Assembly: GCA_913058185.1 (NCBI GenBank)
Contig: CAJXQX010000022.1
Location: 1 to 52,155, forward strand
Direction of reading: 5' to 3'
Source of the DNA: an uncultured Verrucomicrobiota bacterium
GTDB lineage: Bacteria; Verrucomicrobiota; Verrucomicrobiia; Opitutales; Opitutaceae
DNA: 52,155 nucleotides
The notes beneath the pieces are model-generated. The model saw nothing but the letters and a program-made list of their open reading frames with translations, was not told the DNA's origin and ran no database searches. Made by a program: the position numbers and the translations under genes. Positions within the stretch are counted from its first letter, which is position 1. Every line of letters begins with the position of its first letter. This document shows, piece after piece, positions 42,982-51,458 of this stretch.

Positions 42982-44691
42982 CTAGTGAGTGCGTTTGACC
43001 GCCCAGGTGATACCAGCGGCAATGCCCAGCAGAATGATCGAAAACCCCGCGAGGGTTTTCGAGTCAGATGAAGTGAAGATCGCCAGTCCGCCCATCACCG
43101 TAGCAATTATGCCCAAGGTGATCGCGACCATGACTGCTGGCAGCGTTGAGGACTCGCGGGCGGGTTGCTCGTGGAAATTGCGGGCCGACTCTTCGATCCG
43201 GTCCCAGCCCGGGTGTTGATTTTTGGACAAAACCTCGAGGAAGATCAGCACAAAGAATGGAACGAGGATGCCGGCACAAAGATCGGCGACCCGGCGGTTG
43301 TCTGCTACCCAATCGCAGAGAGAGCTCAGGAAACTCACGTCCACCAGGAATCCATGGGTGGAGAAGCCAAATTTCACCACGAGAGCGGAGAGAAAACCAA
43401 CAATCGCAGTCGTCCAGACCGCGCTCATTCCGATCTTGCGAGAGAACAGTCCCCAGATTGTCGGCAATACCAGCGGGCCCGTGATCAAGGTCGTGATATC
43501 CAGGATGAAACGGGTGTATCCGTAACGGGGGATGAGCAACGAACTGGCCACGACAACGCAGCCCAAAATGACTGTGACAATACGCCCAACCCTCACGACC
43601 TGCGCATCGGCGGCGGTGCGGTTGATGAAGCGTTGATAGACCTCGGTGGTGAACGCTCCGGCAAACACGTTGAGTTGAGTGGTCGCCATACTCGCGGTGG
43701 CCGAAGCCATGGCGGCGATCATAAGTCCGAGCATGCCGGGTGGGAGCACCGCTTGGCAGGCGAGAATGTAGGCCTGTTCGTGGTCGGCGTCAGGATTGAT
43801 CACGCGATAGACGAGTGGCGGGATCATCCAAAATAATGGACTGATCAAATACATCGCCCCGAAAATATAGGCGGCCTTTTTGGCGTCGCGCGAGGTGGGC
43901 ACGCAGGTGAAACGCTGCACGAAGGCCCACTCGCCACCGATCTTGAAGAAATGAATAATGATCCAGCCCGTTAGGAACCATCCGGTAAAATCGTCCGCGA
44001 CCATTGACGTGAAGCCCTCTGGAGTTTGATCGATGAAAGCGTTCCAACCGCCGACCTGAGCCAAAATCAATGGAACGACGAATAGCACCGAGACCACGAG
44101 GATCACGAACTGGAGCACGTCGGTCATGAGCACCGCCCACAGTCCGCCGGCGAAGGTGATCGCGATCACAATCAGACAGAGGATGATGGAGGTCAGCGGA
44201 ACGGAGAGATGCCCGGTCGCGGCGTCGGCCAGCAGATGACCATCCGAGAGGGGGGTGAGGGCCGCGACGATCATGGAAAGCGCGTAGATGGCACCGCCCA
44301 GCGAACCAATATTTACGGCACCTTGGAACCACGTGTAGAATTGCACCACCGCCCCACCGAAGCGAAGTTGTAGAAACTCAGCGGCGGAACTGACGCCCAT
44401 CGCTCGCCACCTTCCGGCCACAAACCAGCCAACAAACAAAGCCGCCACGCCGTAGCACATGTTGATGGCGACGGCGACGAAACCGTAGCGGTAGGCGATG
44501 CCCCCCCACACCACGAAGGTTCCGGCCGAGAACATCGTCATAAAACCCGACAATCCGGAGACCCACCACGGCGACTGACCGCCCGCGGCGAACATATCGG
44601 AGGACGACTTCATTCGCCCGGCGAAAACCATGCCGGCGGCGACGATGCCGACGAGGTAGATAACGATGACAAAGTAATCGACGGATTGCAT
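42982..44691 (-). CDS. Sodium:solute symporter, second copy
   Basis: A 569-residue SSS-family transporter with about 13-14 membrane helices. Family marks are the N-terminal 'YFVIVIYLVGIVAAGMVFAGR', the 'DMFAAGGQSPWWVSGLSGFMTMFSAGTFVVWGG' region, 'FAGGLWAVLMTDVLQFVILVVSV' (helix 6), and 'MLGLMIAAMASATASMATTQLNVFAGAFTTEVYQRF' (helix 8 with the sodium-site Ser/Thr). It has an extended polar segment near the C-terminus. It differs clearly from the copy at 31727-33322, so the two should carry different solutes. The gene starts the minus-strand run that continues with sulfatases, cytochrome, DUF1552 and esterase, and is divergent from a sulfatase pair. Confidence 0.93.
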   Translation of the reverse strand: MQSVDYFVIVIYLVGIVAAGMVFAGRMKSSSDMFAAGGQSPWWVSGLSGFMTMFSAGTFVVWGGIAYRYGFVAVAINMCYGVAALFVGWFVAGRWRAMGVSSAAEFLQLRFGGAVVQFYTWFQGAVNIGSLGGAIYALSMIVAALTPLSDGHLLADAATGHLSVPLTSIILCLIVIAITFAGGLWAVLMTDVLQFVILVVSVLFVVPLILAQVGGWNAFIDQTPEGFTSMVADDFTGWFLTGWIIIHFFKIGGEWAFVQRFTCVPTSRDAKKAAYIFGAMYLISPLFWMIPPLVYRVINPDADHEQAYILACQAVLPPGMLGLMIAAMASATASMATTQLNVFAGAFTTEVYQRFINRTAADAQVVRVGRIVTVILGCVVVASSLLIPRYGYTRFILDITTLITGPLVLPTIWGLFSRKIGMSAVWTTAIVGFLSALVVKFGFSTHGFLVDVSFLSSLCDWVADNRRVADLCAGILVPFFVLIFLEVLSKNQHPGWDRIEESARNFHEQPARESSTLPAVMVAITLGIIATVMGGLAIFTSSDSKTLAGFSIILLGIAAGITWAVKRTH

Positions 44692-44989
44692 GGGGTAGGG
44701 AGGAGGGAGAGCCGAAATACAGTGGACGTAAACGGTTGAGTTGAGCGACGAAGGTTAACCGTTGAGTTGACTGACCTAGGTCGGGAGGCCTTCCACTATT
44801 ATCGGATGTTGGGAGCTTATCTTAAAATCCTAACGGATATCTTTTCACTCGCGGCGGAGCTAACATCTCGAATCAGCGAACGCTATAGTAGAAAGAGACG
44901 GGAACCCTTGGCGGATCTACGTGATTCTGCCGGACTCAAAGCGGCCAAGGATTCGCCCGTTTAATAAACCACTCTACCTCAATTTCCCT
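44692..44989. promoter_or_regulatory. Divergent control region between symporter/sulfatase gene runs
   Basis: About 300 bases serve a minus-strand run (44691 to 33525) and a plus-strand pair (44990 to 48258). A 17-base direct repeat at 44728-44744 and 44754-44770 lies close to the symporter start. No credible coding frame is present: the short open frame at 44767-44964 overlaps a possible upstream extension of the sulfatase and has no features. Confidence 0.6.
44728..44770. repeat. Tandem operator-like direct repeat GTAAACGGTTGAGTTGA
   Basis: Copies at 44728-44744 (GTAAACGGTTGAGTTGA) and 44754-44770 (GTTAACCGTTGAGTTGA) match in 15 of 17 bases and are 26 bases apart, about 2.5 helical turns. 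The AAACGGTT core resembles the LacI-type sites near 28740 and 30475. The location, 37 to 80 bases upstream of the symporter start, fits a regulator site controlling the divergent operons. Confidence 0.5.
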
Positions 44990-46516
44990 ATGCGTCCCGT
45001 TTTCCTTAGAATCTTAGTCATGCTCCTCACTTTTGGTGGCGTGCTCTCCAGTATCTCATCGGCAGCCGCAGAGCAGGCGCGTCCCAATATCATTTGGCTC
45101 ATGGCTGAAGATATGGGGCTGGATCTAGAGTGTTACGGCATGGCCGGAGTGCAGACTCCCAATCTGAATCGTCTTGCTCAAGAGGGGGCGCTATTCACGC
45201 GGGCTTATGCTTCGAACCCAATCTGTTCACCCAATCGATCAGCCATGATGGTGGGCGTGAACCAAAACGTGATCAACGCGCAGCACCACCGGAGCAATCG
45301 TGACGTGCCGCTGATGGCTCCCTATAAGCCCATCACTTATTGGTTACGGGAGGCAGGTTATACGGCATTGCTGGGGCATTCAACCGTGCTGGAGAAGGGC
45401 ACTAAGATTGACTGCAATTTCAAGACTCAGACGACTGGCCCGTATGACGGAGTCACTCAGTTCGGGATCTTTCATGCGCGCGAAGATTTCTCCGCTGCCC
45501 AACAGCCCTTCTTCAGCCAGATCCAACTCAAAGTGACTCATCGCGGGGATTGGTGGAAAGGGGTTCGGGAAGCGTCTGCGGATCCAGTTAAACTGGCCGA
45601 CGTCGAGTTGCCGCCATTCTTTGCCGACACGCCGGAGATTCGCTATGACTGGGCGACGTATTTGGATACGGTGGAGTATATGGATGCAGAAGTCGGCGTT
45701 CTCATGGATGACCTGAAAGCTCAAGGACTGGCGGACAATACGATCATCATCTTTATTGCCGACAATGGTCGCTGTAATCTGCGCGGGAAGGGTTACCTGC
45801 ATGAGAGCGGCGTGCACGTGCCCATGATTGTTTGGGCTCCGGGGCTGATTGAAGCCGGCACGGTAGTGGAGGAGTTGGTTACCACGACCGATATATCGCG
45901 CACGGTGTTGGAACTAGCGGGGGCGCATCAGCCGGACTATCTCACGGGACAGTCTTTTCTCCGCGTGGCCGAATCGCCCAATCATGAGTATGTGCGCACT
46001 GCCCGTGACATTTGGGATGAAATCGACGAGTGCTCCCGCGGTATCACGACCAAAGAATTTTCCTACATCCGCAACTACATGCCCGAAGTTCCTTGGGCGA
46101 CTGATCAGGCTTACCTCGAAATCAACCGACCCGCGCTGCATGTGATGCGTCGTTTGAAAGAACAGCGTGAACTCACCCATGCGGGCATGACGTTTTTCGC
46201 CGACCGCAAACCAGTGGAGGAACTCTATGATTTACGTAATGATCCGGACCAAATGGTGAACTTGGCTGATGATTCCCGTTACAGGGATGCGCTCCACGAT
46301 ATGCGTAATCGCGAACGCCAGTGGCAGGCCGAAAATCGCGACTTTGGGTTGATGGATCTGGGGCGACGAAGTCCGGATCAAGGCATGGGCGCTCAGCTCG
46401 TTCGCGAAGGCGTGAAACAGCAGGCTCCCGAGCTGTGGGAGCGTCTGGAAAGTGGTGAACTGATGGCCACTCAAGCTTGGAAGAAATACATTCTAAAAAC
46501 GTCTAAATCGAAATGA
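44990..46516 (+). CDS. Exported sulfatase with CSPNR motif
   Basis: A 508-residue type I sulfatase. The ATG at 44990 begins a leader (MRPVFLRILVMLLTFGGVLS...); a frame from 44921 adds 23 residues. The metal site is 'IIWLMAEDMGLDLECYG' (E-D), and Cys79 in CSPNR is the formylglycine precursor. Other marks are 'LGHSTVLEKGTKIDCNF', 'TIIIFIADNGRCNLRGKGYLHESGVHVPMIVWAPG' and 'EELYDLRNDPDQMVNLADD', matching the heparan N-sulfatase-like group. Its stop overlaps the next sulfatase by 4 bases, so the two are coupled. It is divergent from the symporter run. The substrate is unknown. Confidence 0.95.
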   Translation: MRPVFLRILVMLLTFGGVLSSISSAAAEQARPNIIWLMAEDMGLDLECYGMAGVQTPNLNRLAQEGALFTRAYASNPICSPNRSAMMVGVNQNVINAQHHRSNRDVPLMAPYKPITYWLREAGYTALLGHSTVLEKGTKIDCNFKTQTTGPYDGVTQFGIFHAREDFSAAQQPFFSQIQLKVTHRGDWWKGVREASADPVKLADVELPPFFADTPEIRYDWATYLDTVEYMDAEVGVLMDDLKAQGLADNTIIIFIADNGRCNLRGKGYLHESGVHVPMIVWAPGLIEAGTVVEELVTTTDISRTVLELAGAHQPDYLTGQSFLRVAESPNHEYVRTARDIWDEIDECSRGITTKEFSYIRNYMPEVPWATDQAYLEINRPALHVMRRLKEQRELTHAGMTFFADRKPVEELYDLRNDPDQMVNLADDSRYRDALHDMRNRERQWQAENRDFGLMDLGRRSPDQGMGAQLVREGVKQQAPELWERLESGELMATQAWKKYILKTSKSK

Positions 46517-48258
46517 ATACGTCCCGTTCCAGCCTCGCGTTTACGATCTTCATTGCCGTGCTGACGGCCTTGCCTCTGGGCGCGGCCCAGCAGGAGCAGC
46601 CGAACATCGTGCTCTTCTTCGTCGATGACATGGGTTGGTCCGATCTCGGCTATCGGAATCCCATCTTTGAATCACCGAACATCGATGCTTTGGCGGAGGA
46701 GTCAGTCGATTATCTGCAGGCCTACATAGCCACGCCAACTTGCAGCCCGAGCCGCGCGACGCTCTTGACTGGGCAGCATCCGGCGCGGCTGCGTATGGTG
46801 CGTCATATTCCTAAAGATGAGGCAAATGGTTTCGATAAGTATGCGCGCACGGAAAAAGAGTTTAATCTGCTCAAAACGGATCCGGCGCAATTCCCCAGTC
46901 GCAATTGGGTGCCGCTGGAAAATGTGACTTATGCCGAAGCGTTAAGTGATCTGGGTTACTACAATCTCTTCGCGGGTAAGTGGCATCTCGGGCACGAACC
47001 TTATCATCCGATTGAACAAGGATTTGATCGGCAAATTGGCACCAGTAATGCGGGGCATCCAAGTTCGTATTATCCGGAGTATTTTAAAAATTCGGATGTG
47101 CTGCAGGATGAGACCGAACGCTATCTCACCGATTTGTTAACGGACGAAACGGTGGGGTTTATCGAAGACTACGATCGCGACCAGCCCTTCATGATTTCGA
47201 TGTGGTATTACAACGTGCACGGACCGCATCAGGGTCGGGAGGACTACGTGAAGCACTTTGAAGCCAAAGGAATGACGGGGCTCTATGCCAACTATGCCGC
47301 CATGGTTAAATCGGTCGACGACTCCGTGGGGCGGGTCCGTGCGGCGCTCAGTGGCAAAGGAATCGAACGTGAGACGATTATCATCTTCTTGTCCGATCAA
47401 GGCGGGTATTTTGAGAATCCACCGTTTCATGGCGGGAAGCGTTCTGATACCCTTTACGAAGGTGGCGCACGCGTGCCGTTTATGATTAATTGGCCCGGAG
47501 TGACGGCGTCGCACGTGAAGCAGGAGAGCATTGTGCAATCAACGGATTTGTTTCCTACTCTAGTGGAGATTGCCGGAGGTGACGCGTCTGATTATGACAA
47601 TCTCGATGGCATCTCACTCGTGCCGACGTTGCGCGGTCAGAAAACATGGACCCGGCCCGAAGCTATCTTTGGCTACCGTGCCTATGAGGACCTATATGCT
47701 TCGGTTCGTGAGGGCGACTGGAAGCTACTCGCTTATCGCAGCGGCACTACGAAATTGTATAATATCAAGGACGATATCGGCGAACGAAATGATGTCACTT
47801 GGGATGATCGGGAAACCCGCCTGAAGCATTCGTTATTGGTTGATGCCCTGGTCGATTTTGAACTGAGGATGGGCGTATACGATTTTTCCGGCGTGGATGA
47901 TCTTCCTCTACTCACGAGCTATTATACGCGTCAGAGGTTAGCCGCAGCTGCGCTTACCGCGGAGCAGGATACTCAGTTAGCTAAAATGGATCGAACTCTC
48001 GGTCGTGAGATTCGTGAGACTCGGATTCAGCATGGCATTGATCTTAATACGATTCACCGCCGCGACCACGAAACATCCCGCTTACGAGCCGAGGGGGTAA
48101 AAGGCGCTGCACTACTGGAAGGTATGATAGCCTCGGCGGACCTCACCGCGCAGCAAGGTGACGGCTTTCGTGCCATTGTGAAACGCCAAGCCAAATACCA
48201 AGTGGATGTGCGTGCATTGCTCACTTTGGAGCAGCGTAAACTGATAGCTCGGAACTAG
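46513..48258 (+). CDS. Exported sulfatase with C-terminal LTxxQ-repeat tail
   Basis: A 581-residue type I sulfatase with a leader (SSLAFTIFIAVLTALPLGAA). The metal site is 'VLFFVDDMGWSDLGY' (D38-D39), and Cys77 in CSPSR is the formylglycine precursor. Other marks are 'FAGKWHLGHEPYHPIEQGF' and 'TIIIFLSDQGGYFENPPFHGGKRSDTLYEGGARVPFMINWPG'. The normal catalytic domain ends near residue 470. About 110 residues follow with three LTxxQ-type motifs (LTAEQ 481, LTAQQ 544, LTLEQ 570) in a charged helical context, the pattern of Spy/CpxP-like periplasmic proteins. I know of no role for such a tail on a sulfatase. It is coupled to the upstream sulfatase by a 4-base overlap. Confidence 0.94.
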   Translation: MNTSRSSLAFTIFIAVLTALPLGAAQQEQPNIVLFFVDDMGWSDLGYRNPIFESPNIDALAEESVDYLQAYIATPTCSPSRATLLTGQHPARLRMVRHIPKDEANGFDKYARTEKEFNLLKTDPAQFPSRNWVPLENVTYAEALSDLGYYNLFAGKWHLGHEPYHPIEQGFDRQIGTSNAGHPSSYYPEYFKNSDVLQDETERYLTDLLTDETVGFIEDYDRDQPFMISMWYYNVHGPHQGREDYVKHFEAKGMTGLYANYAAMVKSVDDSVGRVRAALSGKGIERETIIIFLSDQGGYFENPPFHGGKRSDTLYEGGARVPFMINWPGVTASHVKQESIVQSTDLFPTLVEIAGGDASDYDNLDGISLVPTLRGQKTWTRPEAIFGYRAYEDLYASVREGDWKLLAYRSGTTKLYNIKDDIGERNDVTWDDRETRLKHSLLVDALVDFELRMGVYDFSGVDDLPLLTSYYTRQRLAAAALTAEQDTQLAKMDRTLGREIRETRIQHGIDLNTIHRRDHETSRLRAEGVKGAALLEGMIASADLTAQQGDGFRAIVKRQAKYQVDVRALLTLEQRKLIARN

Positions 48259-48314
48259 CAGGTTTTTCGAGTTAGGCACGCACCTCGAAGACGACCTCCG
48301 GACGGGTGATCCGA

Positions 48315-49760
48315 TCAGTATTTCTGCTTGAAGGGGTGAACCACGTTTTCGTCTGGTGCCCGGAAAACATAGCTCTGCCAAGCCGCCTGGCGGGCTTTCC
48401 AACCTTCGAGTGATCTCGTGGGATAGGTGTCGGGGCGACCGCCGTAACGGAACTCATCGGATACGCCCTCGTCGCGGATAAATTCCCTCCAGTCGTTCAG
48501 GCGGGTCAGTAGGTCAGTTTTGACCGCGGCCAGAGCGGAGGAATCAGCCAAGTTCTCCAATTCGTGCGGATCTTCCGCTAAATCGTAGAGCTCGAATTCC
48601 GGTTTGGAGGTCGCAAAGAATTTGGCCTGATCCGCGTTTAATTTTCCTTCGAGGAAGAGCACACTCATCTCGGCCAACATGGGATAATTGTCTTCCTTGT
48701 AGCCGCTGTATTGGAGCCAGGCGCGCTCGGGCATGAGATTGTGAATCAGTTTGTAGCGATGTCCGCGAACGGTGCGGCTCGCGTCGTGCGTAAGTCCCAT
48801 CCGACCGCGAGCGGCGAAGATGTGGTCGCGGTTTTTGATTTCCTCGGACCAGAGGTTTTTGCCATGGAGTTCGTAGGGCGGTGTCACCTGGGCCGCGTCG
48901 AGAATCGTCGCGGTGACGTCGATCATTTGCACGAGTTCGGAGCGAACCTGACCCGGTTTTACCTGATCGGGCCAGTTTACGATGAGGGGGACTTGGAGGC
49001 CTGGCTCGTAGAGGAACTGTTTCCCGCGGATGTGGCAGCGACCGTTGTCGCCAATTAGAAAAATGACGGTGTTATCGCTCAGTCCTTCGTCTTCGAGTCG
49101 TTGGACAAGGGCACCGACTTCGCGGTCACAAATCTGCATTTGTTCCAAACCGTTGGCCCAGTCCCGACGGTTGAGCGGCGTGTCGGTGTAATAGGGTGGC
49201 AATTCGATGTCAGCGGGGTCGATCGGATTGATGGGGTCACGACTCCACGGGCGATGCGTGCCGGTCAAGGTGATCTGAGCGAAGAAGGGTTGGCCATTGG
49301 CCCGTTCGTTCCAATCGGCCCCCATGAAACCGAGATCGGCGTCAAAATTATGGTGCGTCTTCTCCGATATCATCAGTGCGGTGAAGTAACCGGCATCTCG
49401 GAGCAAAACGGGAAACGGTTTGATTCCGTAAGGCAGAGGTTTGCGGTCGTCGCCTTTCGTGTCGTGTTGATGCCCGCCCACATAGTTCTGGTGGAATCCG
49501 GTGATCATGGCGGATCGAGAGGAGGAACAAACGGGTGCCGTGCAGAAGGCATTGAGATACATCTCGCCCGAGGCGGCGAGGCGGTCGACGTGAGGGGTTT
49601 CGATTCCTTTGGTGCCGTAGCAACCAAGATCCGGGCTCCAGTCTTCCAGCATGAGCCAGATGATATTGGGACGCTCGGAGGCGGCCGACGAAGCAGCGGT
49701 GAGCATACTCGTCGCAAATGCGAAGGCGACGATACTCAGGGGTAGAGGACGAAATCTCAT
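48315..49760 (-). CDS. Exported sulfatase with CSSSR motif
   Basis: A 481-residue type I sulfatase with a leader (LPLSIVAFAFATSMLTAASSAA). The metal site is 'IIWLMLEDWSPDLGCYG' (E-D). Cys78 in CSSSR is the formylglycine precursor; Ser at +2 instead of Pro is a departure from C-x-P/A-x-R. Other marks are 'TVIFLIGDNGRCHIRGKQFLYEPGLQVPLIVNWP' and 'EFELYDLAEDPHELENLADS'. It belongs to the heparan N-sulfatase-like group with the proteins at 41354-42856 and 44990-46516. It is convergent with the LTxxQ-tailed sulfatase and divergent from the DUF1080 gene (153 bases). Confidence 0.95.
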   Translation of the reverse strand: MRFRPLPLSIVAFAFATSMLTAASSAASERPNIIWLMLEDWSPDLGCYGTKGIETPHVDRLAASGEMYLNAFCTAPVCSSSRSAMITGFHQNYVGGHQHDTKGDDRKPLPYGIKPFPVLLRDAGYFTALMISEKTHHNFDADLGFMGADWNERANGQPFFAQITLTGTHRPWSRDPINPIDPADIELPPYYTDTPLNRRDWANGLEQMQICDREVGALVQRLEDEGLSDNTVIFLIGDNGRCHIRGKQFLYEPGLQVPLIVNWPDQVKPGQVRSELVQMIDVTATILDAAQVTPPYELHGKNLWSEEIKNRDHIFAARGRMGLTHDASRTVRGHRYKLIHNLMPERAWLQYSGYKEDNYPMLAEMSVLFLEGKLNADQAKFFATSKPEFELYDLAEDPHELENLADSSALAAVKTDLLTRLNDWREFIRDEGVSDEFRYGGRPDTYPTRSLEGWKARQAAWQSYVFRAPDENVVHPFKQKY

Positions 49761-49913
49761 TGCCCGCGAAAGGACCGAACTGAGGGTGATTACACGAGAT
49801 GATTATTGGTCAATGGTTGAGTGGGCGCGTGTTTGTCAGGACAAATTACGTTAATTCGGCCAGCGACCGGATTCTGATCGAAAACCATCTCTGGCCGTTT
49901 ATTGCTAGGGTCT

Positions 49914-50690
49914 ATGATACGTCGTTTGTTTCTACCCTTCGCAATTCTGAGTTTAGCCACATCGAGTTTGGCAGGTGGAGAATGGGCCCCCATTTTCAAC
50001 GGTAAGAATTTGGACGGTTGGGTCCCCAAGATAACGAAACATGAGGTTGGGGTGAATGTGCACGATACGTTTCGGGTCGAGGACGGGATTCTCAAGGTGT
50101 CCTACGAGAACTATGGGGAGTTCGACGGACGGTTCGGTCACCTGTATTCAGAGAAGTCTTATTCGCATTACCTGCTGCGGATGGAATATCGTTTCGAGGG
50201 TGAGATGATGCCCGATGCTCCGCATTACGTGAATCTGAACAGCGGCTTCATGGTGCACGCGCAACCAGCGCATGAAATGAAGCTCAACCAGAATTTCCCG
50301 GTCAGTGTAGAGTTCCAATTTTTGGCGGACGAGGGCAAAGGGCCCCGTCAGACCGGTAATGTTTGCACGCCGGGAACGTTGATCGAAATCGATGGTGAGA
50401 CGATCACTCAGCACATCGTAAAATCGTCGGCCCCTACATTTCCCGCGGGCGAGTGGATCTCCGTCGAAATCGAAGTGCGAGGCGGTGAGTCGATCGTTCA
50501 CCGGGTGAACGGTGAGGATGTGCTGCGATTCGAAAAACCTTCGCTGGATCCGAATGACGAGAAATTCGGCGCGCAGGACTTGATCAAAGCCGGCAAACCT
50601 CTGCTGATCGAATCAGGGCACATTGCCTTGCAGGCTGAGGGCCAAGGCGTGTGGTTTCGTAATATTGAACTCAAGCAGCTCGAACCTTAA
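49914..50690 (+). CDS. Exported DUF1080 protein (3-keto-glycoside hydrolase-like)
   Basis: A 258-residue DUF1080 family protein; related proteins are lectin-fold enzymes or glycan binders, and some have been described as 3-keto-disaccharide hydrolases. The ATG at 49914 begins the leader (MIRRLFLPFAILSLATSSLA); a TTG at 49902 is in frame. Family marks are 'WAPIFNGKNLDGWVPKI', 'FRVEDGILKVSYENYGEF', 'SHYLLRMEYRFEGE', the mid-section 'YVNLNSGFMVHAQPAHEMKL', and the ending 'GHIALQAEGQGVWFRNIELKQL'. If the 3-keto-glycoside role applies, it would pair naturally with the Tat oxidoreductase at 20143-21552. It is divergent from the CSSSR sulfatase. Confidence 0.92.
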   Translation: MIRRLFLPFAILSLATSSLAGGEWAPIFNGKNLDGWVPKITKHEVGVNVHDTFRVEDGILKVSYENYGEFDGRFGHLYSEKSYSHYLLRMEYRFEGEMMPDAPHYVNLNSGFMVHAQPAHEMKLNQNFPVSVEFQFLADEGKGPRQTGNVCTPGTLIEIDGETITQHIVKSSAPTFPAGEWISVEIEVRGGESIVHRVNGEDVLRFEKPSLDPNDEKFGAQDLIKAGKPLLIESGHIALQAEGQGVWFRNIELKQLEP

Positions 50691-50780
50691 GGGAGTGTCC
50701 TTTGCGCATTCGGATATGCGAAAAATTAATTCGCGACTCTCGTTGGGTGCCGCGAATTGCTAGGTTTCGAATAGTTTTAT

Positions 50781-50999
50781 ATGACTAATCCCCCTTTAAA
50801 ATCCTCTCTCATGGCTCTGGCCTCCTTCGTTGGGCTTTCCTCACTCGCAGCAGAGACCGTTGAACTGAAACTGGAATTTCCTCCGCCTCTCGTAATCAGC
50901 ACACCTGCTCCGATCAAGGTTCCACATTTGGAGCAACCCGGCAGGAAACCGCCGAAGATCATGGTGCCCGCCGACGTCACCAATGTCGCGGAACGTAGC
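50781..50999 (+). pseudogene. Truncated gene of an exported PVC-type protein
   Basis: The first 73 codons read as a signal peptide (SLMALASFVGLSSLAAETV) and then a conserved-looking opening ('VELKLEFPPPLVISTPAPIK', 'VPHLEQPGRKPPKIMVPADV'). I recall this opening from a widespread family in Planctomycetes and Verrucomicrobia that continues into a discoidin (F5/8) domain. Here the match stops near residue 73 (about 50999), and the frame runs on into sequence that reads well only on the other strand, ending at 51227. I infer a gene cut by insertion. The family recollection needs confirmation. Confidence 0.6.
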
Positions 51000-51347
51000 C
51001 TTCAATTTTCCGCTCTCCATTCTCTCCCTCACCTCCTCAATGATGTCTTCCTCAAGAGAATGCAGGTTAAGGAACAGTTGCTTGCTCAGTCTCGCTCCAA
51101 CCTCGGTCCATTGGCCAAGATGATCGGCATATTCCATCAGGGTGTGTTTAATCGTCTTATGGCAAAACCCGTACTTCTTAACCATCTGGGATTGGCTAAC
51201 TCCGAGGCAGAACAAGTAGAGGATTAAACCCACTTTCTCAGGGTTCATCCTAGACAGGCTCTTAACGCCCTCCGCCTGCTTCTTGCTCGCAAATTCATGT
51301 ACCGCCTCAGCGATACTCTCCTTTAGTTCTGGGGCTTCCATCATCAT
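50841..51347 (-). pseudogene. C-terminally truncated HTH protein (inserted element)
   Basis: An open frame of 168 codons. Residues 1 to about 115 look like a real protein: an acidic/basic helical start, then a helix-turn-helix-like stretch 'LYLFCLGVSQSQMVKKYGFCHKTIKHTL', and charged helices 'LEEDIIEEVRERMESGKLKA'. This resembles small phage terminase-like or transposon DNA-binding subunits, but I cannot assign a family. The remaining 50 residues (below about 51000) are antisense to the broken gene at 50781, so the natural C-terminus appears to be lost. The protein may be non-functional. Confidence 0.5.
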
Positions 51348-51458
51348 GGTTTATTATACCATCCAAATCGGGTGATTGCCCTTAGAAACCCATCTACCGA
51401 TGAGAAAAAATTAAGGAAATTGCTTCACCTTCATTCTACAGTATGGCAATCCAACAGC

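Noticed and set aside
50781-51227. Intact 148-residue exported protein
   Set aside because: After residue 73 the sequence loses its protein character on this strand while the opposite strand gains it, so a broken gene is the better reading.
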